Origin: Ischnura elegans
Taxonomy: Eukaryota > Arthropoda > Insecta > Odonata > Coenagrionidae
Length of the DNA stretch: 64,000 nucleotides
Direction: 5' to 3'
NCBI RefSeq assembly: GCF_921293095.1
Contig: NC_060248.1
Coordinates: 138,706,972 to 138,770,971, forward strand
Positions 39,009-49,430 of this stretch are shown one piece after another. The notes beneath the pieces are model-generated. The model was given only the letters and a program-made list of their open reading frames with translations, was not told the origin of the DNA and made no database searches. Each line of letters starts with the position of its first letter. The stretch's first letter is position 1. Made by a program: the position numbers and the translations under genes.

Positions 39009-39240
39009 CCATCTAGATACCTCATGTTAAAATATAAGAGTGCCAATTTGGTTACCAATACTTATCTTATTTCAGGTTTGAATATTTTAATATAGTGAAA
39101 GTAAACAATTCGATACTTTATCCTGAAAAAGATTGGTTTTATTTCACACATTTGAGCCTTAATTCAAGGAGAGAATTTGGACCCTTGCACCTGAAGACCG
39201 AGGAACATCAAAGCCAGATTAATCAAAGAAATATTATTTT

Positions 39241-39440
39241 AAGGTTCTTAAGCATTGTCTGCTAAGGGAATATATTTATTGAGGTTCTCAAGCATTGTTT
39301 CAAACATTCCCTTAGCAGACAATGCTTGAGAACCTCAATATTGTTTGTTTCAAACTGTTGATTTTTCTCCTCTGATCAAACCTCTGATTGTTTCAAACAT
39401 TCCCTTAGCAGACAATTTAGATTTTAGCATTCCCTTAGCA
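39241..39440. repeat. Cluster of nested inverted repeats
   Basis: The module containing GCATTGTCTGCTAAGGGAA occurs in forward orientation at about 39,252-39,270 and in reverse at about 39,307-39,325, with reverse fragments again at about 39,397-39,415 and 39,428-39,440. TGAGGTTCTCAAGCATTG (39,279-39,296) is complementary to CAATGCTTGAGAACCTCA (about 39,320-39,337). The DNA or its RNA could fold into alternative long hairpins. Confidence 0.75.
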
Positions 39441-39711
39441 TTTAGATGGTAGACAGAGTCAGTTGTATTTCTTACAATATTGAGCCAGCTGGGCTACTCT
39501 TGCTTGCTATTGGGGAAAGCTGTTGTCTGTGTACATATGTATTTGCTCATGAGGTTGAATTTACAGGAAATGACTGCGCATTCACCACCATTCCATTCGT
39601 TATTTTCCATGCTCATCAGTGACCACTGAAATTTTTTCATCGATAAGCTCTTTCAAAGTATCTTGTATGATGTTGGGCAAGATATAGTGGAAGTTTCATT
39701 GCAGTGGAAAC

Positions 39712-39744
39712 TCAGTGGAAAACATTGCAGTATTTCCACTGAGT
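39712..39744. repeat. Small hairpin
   Basis: CTCAGTGGAAA and TTTCCACTGAG form a perfect 11-bp stem with an 11-nt loop. Fragments of the same stem (GCAGTGGAAA, CAGTGGAAAT) recur on both sides. Confidence 0.6.
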
Positions 39745-40914
39745 TTTATTATAATAAAATCAGTGGAAATATTGCAATTTCTAATTTTACTAATAACTCT
39801 TTCAAAGCCTTAAGTGGGATCCTTGGTATGGTTTCTTCCTAAAATATTAACCCTTTCTACTACTTGTCGACGTTCGAACCTGTGTGGCGTGAGGTTGAAG
39901 CGAATGGAGAAAAAAAAGGAACAATTTCGCACGTGCTGAAACGGCGAACCGCACATTTCTCGCGTTTTCTGCTACAATTCACGCCAATTTTTTACAAACA
40001 GCACTTGTCATCTACGCCGACAGCTTTCTTTTACTACTTCTCCTCTTTATTGCACTGAAAATTAAGTTAATTCGTCCAAATAATTAAAGATATCGAAAAA
40101 AGTGCAGGCATACACAAAATTGTTGACTGCGCGTAATATCAAAAACTTGTGAATATGGGCTATTCTTAAAAAGAAATATCTTCCCCCACGTTTCCACAAT
40201 AAATTCATCATATTACATTACTTGATTAATAAAAAAATTCGATATCTGGCTCATTTTATTGTTTGATGAAATCTATCTAGATATATAAAAGAACGAGTAT
40301 ATAGGCGCTTGAATTCATCAAACGGGGGGTGGGAACATAGTTGTGTCAAGTGTTGTCGAGTCATGTGCACATGAGTGGTTTAAATGGCTAATAAAACATT
40401 CACAATAACGTTTAAATGAGTGAAATAGGCGGGCAATACTCTCATTCACAGTCAACATTACTTAAGACCTTCTTAGTAACCACGGTGATAAATGCTTCGG
40501 GAAACCGTTTTGATGTGAATGATTTACGTTGTGTAGAAAAATATAGTAGATGAACTTATGAAATGTAGCCGATTTTTTGTATTTCTGCCCTTACCGTAGG
40601 ATTGTATCACCTCGTGATTTTCTCACCCATTTTTTATTTATGATGTTTGAATACAGCAAACTAAATGAAATTAAAAACATCATTTTTAGAAAATAAACGA
40701 ACAGAGACTAATGAAATGATTATCCGAATATATATGTCTCAAATAATGAAGTAATGTTCGGATTCCACTGACGATGTATGTCTCTCAATGCTCTAATTTT
40801 TTATATCTAAGGAAGGTTTATAACAAGAAAACGAATTGATTACAATAAATATATGAATACGGTTAAGAAACTTGAATTGGAGAAAGAAGCAAAGAATGTT
40901 CAACTGTCCCCGTA
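39745..40914. other. Intergenic, no gene seen
   Basis: AT-rich sequence. A 64-codon frame at 39,864-40,058 has no recognisable domain or splice context. No repeat or RNA signal identified. Confidence 0.45.
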
Positions 40915-42285
40915 GATGTTAAATTCTATGATATATTTCACAAAAACGTAGATTTGATATGTGTCGAATGGGGGCTTGGAAAGCAAATATATTTAATTGG
41001 TGCAGCATGAACAATGCTATAATAAACATATTCATAAAATTTCTTCGGTTTAACATCATTAGTTAGACAGATACAAAAATTTGCATATTTGCTACCATAA
41101 TCATATCGAATTATCAAGTATACTGACACGTGAAATTAAAATTTCGCAATCCTATTGATTTATCTTCCCGTTTGGTCATCTATCCTATATTTCATGGTCA
41201 AATACGCCCGCGGATGTAAAATCCTGCATGTTATAGCAATTCGATATATTTTAAGAAAACGCTGAATTGATATATATCTAATGAGACACAACATGCAAAA
41301 CATATTTCGATTGGGGTTTGTGAAGAATATCAGGATGTACACATTCACCAAATTTCATTGGTCCAAAGGATATACGAATCAAGTTATGCCAATTTGCGTA
41401 TTTTCTATAATAATCGATTCGATCATTCGACTATACTGCATCTGTAATGTAAAATCCGCAATGCTTTTGATTTTAATTCCGGTCTATGGCCATTTACCAT
41501 ATAATTCCTGGTCAACTTTGCCCGTTAATGTAAATTCCTATGTGTTATAACAATTCCATATATTTTAAGAAAAAGCAGATTCGATATATATCGAATGAGA
41601 GACTGTATACAAAAAATGTTTCCATTGGGAATTATGAGGAATACCAAGTTGTACCCATTCACCAAATTTCATTGGTCCAACGCATATACTATTCAAGTTA
41701 TGCCAATTTGCGTATTTGCTACAATAATCGATTCGATCTTTCGATTAAAATGCCATCAGCACTGTAAAATCCGCAATGCTGTACATTATAATTCCTGTTA
41801 ATCGTCATCTACTCTATAATTCCTGGTCATCAATGCTTGTGGATGTAAAATCCTAAATGTTAAGGCAAATCGATATAATTTGGAAAATGAAGATTCGATA
41901 TATATCGCATGTGAGACCATATACAGAACATATTTCTATTGGGCATTGTGAGGAATATCATGATATACCCATTCCCAAAATTTCTTTGGTCCAACTTATA
42001 TTGCAATCAAGTTATGCAAATTTGCGTATTTTCTATAAGTATCGAATCGATCTTTCGAAAATACTGCCATCTGTACTGTAAAATCCGCAATCCTATTGGT
42101 GTAACTTCCAGTCTATGGGTATCTACTATATTATGCCTGGTCAACTATGTCCTTGGATGTAAAATCTTATATGTTCTAGCAATTCGATATATTTGAAGAA
42201 AAAGCATATTCGATATATATCGAACGTGAGACTACATACAAAACATATTTCCATTGGGCATTGTGAGGAATACCAATATGTACAG
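40915..42285 (+). repeat. 314-bp tandem array, about 4.4 copies
   Basis: Copies align at a constant 314-bp step: the landmark CATTGGTCC recurs with GGTCC at about 41,360, 41,674 and 41,988. The first copy (from about 40,915) is the most diverged. Each unit carries a palindrome such as TTCGATATATATCGAA (near 41,580 and 42,209; one copy mutated near 41,893) and a landmark of the form TTGCGTATTTTCTAT. Open frames inside recur with the period and are not genes. Confidence 0.85.
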
Positions 42286-42735
42286 TCAGATTCAAAAGTA
42301 TTGCAACAAATGGAGCGGCGCCACTTTCGCCGCAGTTTTGAAATCGAGTTTTCGTATTTTCTATAGTGGGAGGGAAATTTGAACAACATTCCCACTTCCC
42401 GAAATATTTTTTATAACAACATCATTAAAGGGAAATGTATGCGAGGTATGTGCAGTGTTTAATACCACATAAATTGTGCAGCTCATGCTAGATAATAAAT
42501 CTACGTCCAGAAAGTCAATTTACCTTCTCTCGTAAGCTGGCCGATCCGTCGAAGTATGTTGTCTTACAATTAACGCTGAAGCTTTTCGATAAGCGATAGC
42601 GAACAAAACATACACATAAAATATCCGCCGCAATATCACAGCAAATAATGCCACTGAGTGTTAAAATTCAGTTTGATTTAGTGACACTAGAATACTGGTT
42701 CATTCCCTTTCCTGACAAAGATCGTAATGAATCCC

Positions 42736-42750
42736 CTTCTGAGTCAACGT
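42736..42750 (+). repeat. Target-site duplication, left copy
   Basis: CTTCTGAGTCAACGT, identical over 15 bp to 43,144-43,158. Its last two bases are also the first two of the U6 sequence. Confidence 0.75.
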
Positions 42751-42765
42751 ACTCGCTTCGGCGGA

Positions 42766-42805
<40 letters not shown>

Positions 42806-42855
42806 GGACCCTGCGCAAGGATGACACGCAAAATCGTGAAGCGTTCCACATTTTT
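42749..42855 (+). ncRNA. U6 spliceosomal snRNA copy, probably a retrocopy
   Basis: 107 bp matching U6 snRNA over its full length: the 5' hairpin GTACTCGCTTCGGCGGAAC, the ACATATACTAAAATTGG segment, the ACAGAGA box (GATACAGAGAAGATTAGCAT), the AGC-containing catalytic region (CTGCGCAAGGATGACACGC) and the 3' CGTGAAGCGTTCCACATTTTT. Against the fly sequence as I remember it, there are a few changes at the 5' end, G for A in GGCGGAAC and A for C in CATGGACCC. There is no TATA-like box about 30 bp upstream, as an insect U6 promoter would need, and a 15-bp direct repeat flanks this copy plus downstream sequence. It is therefore more likely a retrotransposed pseudogene than an active gene. Confidence 0.85.
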
Positions 42856-43143
42856 AAGCAAATATTCATGTATTCAAGAAATCTCTGACACGCACAGGAA
42901 ACGACAAATTAGTAGATCTCTGGGACTATACCCCGGACCCAGGCTCCAGACATCGTACGCCAATCTCGGCCCTAATCCCAAACCACATCCCTTCCCCATA
43001 ATTAAAAAAAAAAACAATCAGAAATACTGAAAAGAAAATGACTATTTAAATAGCAGAAACCACATTTACAGAAATCCACTGGAGACAGCCAGAAGGCTGG
43101 GGCTAGTGATAATAATCAAAACAGAAATTCCGGCGAGGCGAGG
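42751..43143 (+). mobile_element. Retrotransposed chimera: U6 joined to unknown sequence
   Basis: The 15-bp direct repeats at 42,736-42,750 and 43,144-43,158 bracket the U6 copy together with about 288 bp of unrelated downstream sequence. That part contains an A-run (about 43,004-43,014), a potential hairpin CAGCCAGAAGGCTGG and the tail-like GATAATAATCAAAACAG. The layout matches the known class of chimeric retrocopies made when a LINE reverse transcriptase switches template onto U6. The downstream partner is not recognised and may be the 3' end of a LINE or SINE. Confidence 0.65.
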
Positions 43144-43158
43144 CTTCTGAGTCAACGT
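43144..43158 (+). repeat. Target-site duplication, right copy
   Basis: CTTCTGAGTCAACGT, the partner of 42,736-42,750. Confidence 0.75.
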
Positions 43159-43160
43159 GT

Positions 43161-43240
43161 GAGATGGACTAGTGGTGAAGGAGCAGACTTACCGCGGTAG
43201 TAATCCGAAGTAGGTGTTTCGAACCTCTCGGCAAAATTTT
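43161..43240 (+). mobile_element. tRNA-like SINE head
   Basis: TGGACTAGTGG (43,165-43,175) resembles a pol III A box, and GTTTCGAACCTC (43,216-43,227) a B box, 51 bp apart, followed by a run of T at 43,237-43,245. The A box is imperfect and no cloverleaf can be completed, so this is a tRNA-derived SINE fragment rather than a tRNA gene. Confidence 0.45.
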
Positions 43241-43789
43241 TTTTTCAGTTACACGGGATGGCAGTAACAATTTTTTAAATCCATTTAAACGCATATTAAC
43301 TTAATTTAACACTGCTGTCGTTATAAAAATTTTAATGGAGAAAATTCTCTTTTTGATTTCCGCAGATATCATTTCCTATCTTTGGATTCATATTTGGACT
43401 CACCTTTTACCTGTTACCAATACGTGGCTCCGTAGCCGCATAGGTCTATACTATGCGCTGTAACTTCATGAGAATTTTGCGAGGGATCAAGTCCGAAGTG
43501 ATCAATTTTTTTCATTTTTTAAACAATATTATTGCAAAAGAATGCAGTTTATTTTATCAACATAATAATGATGGTGACTACGAAAAATTCAATACTGGAT
43601 TTTTTTTAAGGAGTAAAGTTTTCTAAATGTAGACCCCGAGGTGATCCACACATGCGTAAATCCTCACATCACATGAAGTAAATTTAGGAGCAGTAATTCA
43701 GGGAAAGCTATTATATCTAAATTGATTAGCACTCTCATAGTGATACATTCATCTTATGAACAGTGAAGAAAAGAACCGACCGAAAGGTA

Positions 43790-43855
43790 ATCTAACATAT
43801 GACATTAACTTTGACATATGACATAACTTTGACATTATGACTATGACATTAACTT
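43790..43855 (+). repeat. Short tandem repeat of ATGACATTAACTTTG
   Basis: ATGACATTAACTTTG and close variants (ATGACATAACTTTG, ATGACTATGACATTAACTTTG) recur three to four times. Confidence 0.7.
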
Positions 43856-43916
43856 TGTCGCAATTAACTGTCATAGCGTTATAAACAAGAGTGCTAAAAT
43901 CGGGTGTAAATTTCAG

Positions 43917-44254
43917 GACGCAGACATGGTCATAGGAACAGAGAGTTGACTTATGAAGGATATAAGCGACAGCGAAGTTTTCCCTCCAGGATTCTACAAG
44001 TCCGATCCAGAGTCGATGAGATGCTGCAGTTCAGAGGTGGCGTCAGTGATGAAAAGGCGGCTGACTGCAGGGCGCTTGCCGCGTTTACCAACTACCCTAC
44101 ATGTTTTCCGCGAAGCTACATGGGGACACACAGCGATGCGCCTTCTCCGCAAACCTCGCATGATAACAGCATAGCCCGTCGCTGGATGAAGGACGGGAGT
44201 TCGCACGGGAGCGGCTGCGGGAATTGTCTCGCCGCTCTCGACGGCGATGTATGA
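43917..44254 (+). CDS. Possible terminal coding exon, unknown protein
   Basis: The acceptor-like GGTGTAAATTTCAG precedes a GC-richer patch that stays open from that point for about 112 codons to a TGA at 44,252-44,254. The peptide includes RSFPSRILQVRSRVDEMLQF and ALAAFTNYPTCFPRSYMG; no domain is recognised. Two other frames are also open here, as expected of GC-rich DNA, so the frame choice rests mainly on its being open back to the acceptor. No upstream exon and no polyadenylation signal are evident. Confidence 0.28.
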
Positions 44255-44388
44255 CACTTAGTGACCATATGAGATTGCTCTTGCACACTCAAATATGTAC
44301 ATATAATACTGGATATTACTGCATCTGGTTTTTTGGGGTACCTACCTTACCCTACCAAGAAGTGACAATATATAAATATAACTAATAA

Positions 44389-44396
44389 CTTACCAT
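44389..44396 (+). repeat. 8-bp target-site duplication, left
   Basis: CTTACCAT, identical to 44,585-44,592. Confidence 0.65.
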
Positions 44397-44584
44397 CATA
44401 GGGGGGCACGAGGGCCCGTGCCCCCCCAGACCCTCAAAAAAATTTGCAATATTTTTAATACGGTCCCATTATCATTGCGTTCGCTTTGTATTACGAAGTA
44501 TCCTTGTGCCCCCTAGAACAAAATCCTGAATACGGTCACGCTTGTGCCTCCCCCCCAAGAAAGAAATTCCTATATCCGCCCCTG
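44397..44584. mobile_element. hAT-type MITE, 188 bp
   Basis: Bounded by a perfect 8-bp duplication CTTACCAT. The ends are CATAGGGGGGCACG and, on the complement, CAGGGGCGGATATAGG, matching the CA-G-G-G start common in hAT elements. The interior holds GC-rich runs (a GGGGGGCAC to GTGCCCCCC hairpin near 44,401-44,427) and no coding sequence. Confidence 0.65.
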
Positions 44585-44644
44585 CTTACCATTATATGTA
44601 TAAATATTTCAGGATATTCCTCTATGATGTGTGTTACACAAAAA

Positions 44645-44785
44645 TGTCCCAGGTTGGGCGCACACAGTAAAATACACACTTAAAGATGAAAATAAATAAA
44701 TTTTCAGGGGCAACTACCACCTTCCTCAGAGTTAGTTAAGATTTTTATTAAATTGTCTTGTACTGTGCGTGCCCAACCTGGAATA
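44645..44785. mobile_element. Foldback or MITE-like element
   Basis: Inverted arms of about 20 bp: CCAGGTTGGGCGCACACAGT on the left (44,649-44,668) and CCAGGTTGGGCACGCACAGT as the complement of the right arm (about 44,762-44,781). The internal spacer is about 90 bp. No clear target duplication was found. Confidence 0.55.
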
Positions 44786-44858
44786 TTTTCATCTCATATG
44801 TATAAATATTCGAGGCTAATATCCCAAAGCCCCTTCCCCTCCATCTTACTGTCAAACA

Positions 44859-45350
44859 GTGTTAGATATTAAAAAAAACACAATACAAATTTGCTATGCA
44901 AATGAGGCTCTGATTGCCATGGTTGAACTGACGTGGCAGATCGCTGCCGAGTTCTCAATCAGCCACATAACCAGAAAGGTACTAAGAGTTTGGGTGTTAT
45001 GCGGTTTGCCTTTACTGATTCTCTTTTGTCGTTGTCGCTTCGGAGGTATCAGACAACGATACACTCGTTACAAACTTTTCAGCTACTTAACGATGAAATA
45101 ATCTTTCAGCATTATAACAATTCATTGATTACTGGAATACATAAGTCGTTACATATACGAAATGTAACAACATAATTTGAAAATTGGAGTGCTGGAGGGT
45201 TTGTGGTCTTTTCAGCAGATGCGTTGCAGACAGTTACCTCCAGGGGAGAAATATGAGGGATGTTTATGTCCCCAGAACACCCCTATGGTTATAAAAAATT
45301 AAAACATACATTATTAAAATCAATTTATACTGATCAAGCATTACCAGTAC
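44859..45350. other. Intergenic, open frames without recognisable domains
   Basis: Two overlapping 80-codon plus-strand frames (44,859-45,101 and 44,933-45,175) have neither domain nor splice support; the rest is AT-rich. Confidence 0.4.
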
Positions 45351-45354
45351 TATT

Positions 45355-47050
45355 ACACTTATTCACAAAATTACATTCATCCATTGTTAAAGCCCTACCT
45401 AACTAAATACCTCAACATGCACGCCTGAATTAATCTAACGCCATAATATAGACTCATTGCACGATGTCCAAAGGCCTGCCTAGTTGAGTTATACATGTTA
45501 TTATTCTTTTTGTGTAACAATGTCCTATTATCATCACAAAAATGGATTAACAATGTTAACAAATTGCCTATTTGCATACAGTTGAATGAATTAAAATATA
45601 GTTATGCACACAATATATGCCCAATGTAATTGCACTTGATGGATGCTTTCTGAAAATGTTCACTTTATTTAGGTTAATTGTCAACCGGCGAATGTAAAAT
45701 TTTGTCAATGCTTTAAAGACATTCCATTTTACTGGATTTGTACCAGCACTTTAATTTTCACAAAAATTACATGTAAAATATTTTATGTCACCAATCACAA
45801 TATTTTATTTTTATAAACAATAAAATATTTTATTTTTACAACATCTCCTTTGTAACATAGTCAATTGTATACAGAAAATAGTTTTATTGCCTTTACTTGT
45901 ACAAAGTAGTAGGGAGAAATTACATGCACACAATTTAATAGTATTTAAAATTCTTAAATTAATAATTTTAAATGCTATTAAAATAATATCATTAAAAAAA
46001 TCGAGACAAATTATCAACAACAATAATACAAATTGACCTTAGCAATGGCTACAATTTATTCTGGTCAAGGTGTTAATTAATTATATTTTCATGGTCGCAA
46101 ATACGAAGACCTGCCTATTCTGAGTCATTTCTAAACAACTGTCAGATGCAATATTAAATCCCTACTCTCCTGCCCCAAGTCTAAACTATAGCTGGCAAAA
46201 ATACAAGCAATAGTTACAAAAATAAAAGAAGGCTCTGTACAATATTATCGAAAAACCACAAAAACAGTAATGCAAATAGTACTTAGCACTGGAATAAAGA
46301 ACACAGCGTCATATAATATATTATATTCAATGATTTCACATATTTAAATACAAATCACAAATGCACCAACTGTTTTAGCCAGGGATAAGTCATATTTGCA
46401 TGTTATCAAATAACATTTACAATTTGCAACTGATGCGGAAAAACCATAAACTTTGAAAGAAAAAATAATCTATAACATTCCCAATAAGGGTGCAATTTTG
46501 TAAGCATTTGGCGTAAATTAATGACTTATCCCTGTTACACCCCCTCCCCACGATGAGGGAACAGTTTGGATTTGAGGGGGGCATGCACTACACTACGACC
46601 AAAATTAATAAGAATAAAAAAAACTACACAAAAAAGAATGAGCAATTCATAACAATCAAGCACTACTACTACTAATATCATTCATTCATTCATTCATAAA
46701 CCACATTCCATTCACTCATTCATCAAATCACATTCCACCCTCTCATTCATAAAATCACATTCCATTCACTCATTCATAAAATCACATTCCATTCACTCAT
46801 TCATAAAGTCACATTCATCCATTCGCACAGCCCTGCCTACCTAAATACTTCTTTATACGCCTGAATTAATTAAACGCCTAAATACGGAATCGTGGCCACG
46901 ATATACGAAGACCTGCCTAATCTGAGTTATTTCTACTCCACGGTAGGACGCAATATAAAGTCCCTACTCTCCTGCCGCAAATCCTATCTATAGCTGGAAA
47001 AAATTACATGCATAAATAAAAAATATACAAACACCCTGTACAATAATTGC
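45355..47050 (+). repeat. Three diverged copies of a unit of about 200 bp
   Basis: Shared landmarks recur at about 45,375-45,490, 46,085-46,260 and 46,805-47,040: a form of CATTCATCCATT, GCCCTACCTAACTAAATAC, CGCCTGAATTAAT, then ACGAAGACCTGCCTA, TCCCTACTCTCCTGCC and CTATAGCTGG. No single copy is complete except the third. Between them is AT-rich unique DNA. Confidence 0.65.
46681..46815 (+). repeat. 27-bp minisatellite
   Basis: About five imperfect copies of CACATTCCATTCACTC followed by ATTCATAAAAT, preceded by an ATTC run. Confidence 0.85.
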
Positions 47051-47145
47051 AACAAAAAAATGCAAAAAAAAAACAACTATCTTCAGGCTTGGTGTCTTCT
47101 TTCTTCCTATCTTCATTCTTCCCTTCCTCACGATAAATCAAGTCT

Positions 47146-47238
47146 CTAGTTGTCGGCGCAGTAACCTTCAGGTGTCCATTTCATGGACCTCCACAATTGT
47201 CTCCAAAAGCAATCGCTGTCGTTGTCCACAAGCATGAC
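47146..47238 (-). CDS. Possible 3' terminal exon (minus strand)
   Basis: On the minus strand, a pyrimidine-rich tract and acceptor (TTTTTTTGTTATATTACCAC followed by AG) precede codons with third-position G/C bias that encode VMLVDNDSDCFWRQLWRSMK then WTPEGYCADN and a TAG at 47,146-47,148. The peptide is tryptophan-, cysteine- and acid-rich and looks like a real C terminus; no family is recognised. Candidate upstream exons lie at 51,092-51,190 and 52,044-52,164. Joined directly to the former, the frame would differ and stop after about 20 residues, so at least one exon is missing or the model is wrong. Confidence 0.38.
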   Translation of the reverse strand, partial: VMLVDNDSDCFWRQLWRSMKWTPEGYCADN

Positions 47239-47399
47239 CTGTGGTAATATAACAAAAAAATCTGAAAATCCAACGAAGGGGAGACCTAAAAAGTTGACTC
47301 TTAGCTCAGAAATATCATTTCGAGGAAGGCGTTGAGAAAATATTAACTTTGTAATTGTCAAGAAATTTTTATAATTAAAAAAATGCAAGAGCGGGTAAT

Positions 47400-48385
47400 T
47401 CCAAATTATTTGACGCTTATCTCATTGGCGATATTTCAATGTATTTTCATTATTCTTTAAACATTTTAAAGATATGATCAAGCAATATTAAAAATTTTCC
47501 CGGAAATCATTACAGTGAGCTGAGTCTGTTATATATATATACCTTTTTTACGACTTACTTGGACTTCATTGGTATTACTAAAAATTGATAGCAAATATAC
47601 ACCATTCTGCATTTAATATATGTACTATTATATGAATTGGAAAACAATAATGAAATTATAAAAATCAATACGATGAAATTATTTAAAAAGACGAAAGTTA
47701 CAAATATGGCATCCATAATAAGGACACAACACCTATCCAGGAGGATGTATTTTAATAATTTCTTTTAGGATGTAATTTAATAATTAAGTCTTCTGATACG
47801 AAAGAAATAATATAAGTTAATTCTCAAGATCATGCAAAGAGCCAGAGGTCAAAGTATCACTTCAGAAAAAAACAGCCGAAAAAAAATGAAAAATATATAC
47901 TGATTTTTTTCCGACACCATTGGCTTAATAAATATTTAATAGCAAGGAAAAACGCGTCACCAGAAATTAAGTACCCAAAATTAAACACAAAAGAGTATCA
48001 ATCATTGTAACATTATTGTTGCGACTTTTTGTAAAATATGTCACTTATACTCATTAAATTGATGGAAAAATTCAGAAAGGTAGAAAATATTACCGGAATC
48101 TCATGTTTCCCCCAGGTAGGGTCTCCGAGGAAGTAATTACTTGAGCGCGCATGACGGTCACTGAGTTACCAAAAGCAAGGCCAATATGGAAACCTCGACC
48201 TCCACATTACAATGAGAAAATTAAAGAGAAAAGTAAATACTTATGATAGATTCACGAAAATCCCCATAATTGTGCTTCATTCGAATTATTAAATTTAATG
48301 GAAATGAGGTATCAAACCGAAATATATGAAAGCAAACGCTATCGTCGTCGTCAACCAATCAATGCCTTGAGATTCAGCGCGGGAT
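47400..48385. other. AT-rich, probably intronic or intergenic
   Basis: No open frame of note, no RNA gene and no repeat structure recognised. It lies between the candidate terminal exon and the piggyBac insertion. Confidence 0.45.
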
Positions 48386-48389
48386 TTAA
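48386..48389 (+). repeat. TTAA target duplication, left
   Basis: TTAA directly outside the left inverted terminus; piggyBac elements insert at and duplicate TTAA. Confidence 0.85.
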
Positions 48390-48679
48390 CCCATTAATGC
48401 CCAGGAGATTTTTTTCAAAATATTTTACTTTTTTTGCTTAAATTATGATTAGACATCATATTTGATGCGGGAAAAAAATGTTTTAAAAAATCTCTAACAT
48501 TTGCATAGTACTTAATCCTATATGTATCTTAAGATACGTCTGGGCACTTAAGGGGTCAAAAAAATGTACATTATCATTTAATTGTGTTAATGCACGTTTT
48601 TGCTATATAATTCATTACTAATGCCTTCATCAGTAGTTTCTTAATATAGTAATGAAGTAATTATTGTGAATTTTAATTT

Positions 48680-49430
48680 TTATTCATCAAATAATATAAT
48701 GTTGAGTATTATTATAGTATTCTTGCGTGAACAATTTGCATTTGCATTTTGAAATTTTACAGCTTTTGATTTTTGAAATTCTGCTTTTTCTGGTAGGTTA
48801 TATACATTATTGATTCTATTTTCACGAAGTGTTCCAGTGCCACACAAGCTCATTCCAGTCAACTTTCTAAGCAGCTTTTCTTAGGTGAATAAGTTGTCAA
48901 CAAGTATGTTTGTACCTGGTGGTAATTTACACTCATCCACGAGTCCTAAAACTACATCTCATCCTTGACCAAGATCTGTTCTCTCAAGGTTCGCTCCAGC
49001 ATGGTAAAGGTTGACTTGATTCAGAAATACACCATAATTTTAACCCAAATCTTACTCCTTTCCCTTTAATGCATTGCTTGCAGCCGTATCTACCATAGTA
49101 GGGGTTGATTGATTCATCCACCAAACAGTATCCTCCAGGGCTTACAATTTTAAAAGTCTTGATTAAAATCTCAAACAAAAGTTGAACTCTATGTAGCCTA
49201 TCCTTGCCATCATTCTTTCGATTATAATAAGTATCTGACAAATGCAGAAACCTTAAAATTTCTTCAAACTTGTTCCTTCGCATTGATTGAGAAACTATTC
49301 CAATGGTGCAGTCTGGAAATGACCTCCGATAAAGCCATCGACTAGGAAGACGGTGGTAACCTGAGAGTAACGATATTCCTTTATAAATTTCTTCGATTTG
49401 TGCGTTCGAATGTACTAACATTTTTAACAA
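48680..49430 (-). pseudogene. piggyBac transposase remnant
   Basis: Conserved piggyBac blocks are readable on the minus strand: ISLLSGYHRLPSRWLYRRSF, MRRNKFEEILRFLHLSD, DRLHRVQLL, then VDESINPYYGRYGCKQCIKG and VRFGLKLW, which holds the first catalytic aspartate. A frameshift near 49,010-49,020 moves to a frame reading DVVLGLVDECKLPPGTNILV, DNLFT (second catalytic aspartate) and LCGTGTLRENR. Two in-frame stops (after DLGQG and after DNLFT) and the frameshift kill the gene. The region expected to hold the third aspartate and the C-terminal cysteine-rich domain are not recognisable, and the N-terminal part is lost or too diverged. It cannot encode an active enzyme. Confidence 0.85.

Noticed and set aside
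42749..42855. Active U6 gene
   Set aside because: No TATA-like box at the expected distance, several substitutions, and a target-site duplication around a larger chimeric unit favour a retrocopy.
43165..43240. Functional tRNA gene
   Set aside because: The A box is imperfect and acceptor and anticodon stems cannot be formed convincingly.
46681..46700. ATTC run as a microsatellite of interest
   Set aside because: Only about five units; it is the degenerate start of the 27-bp minisatellite.
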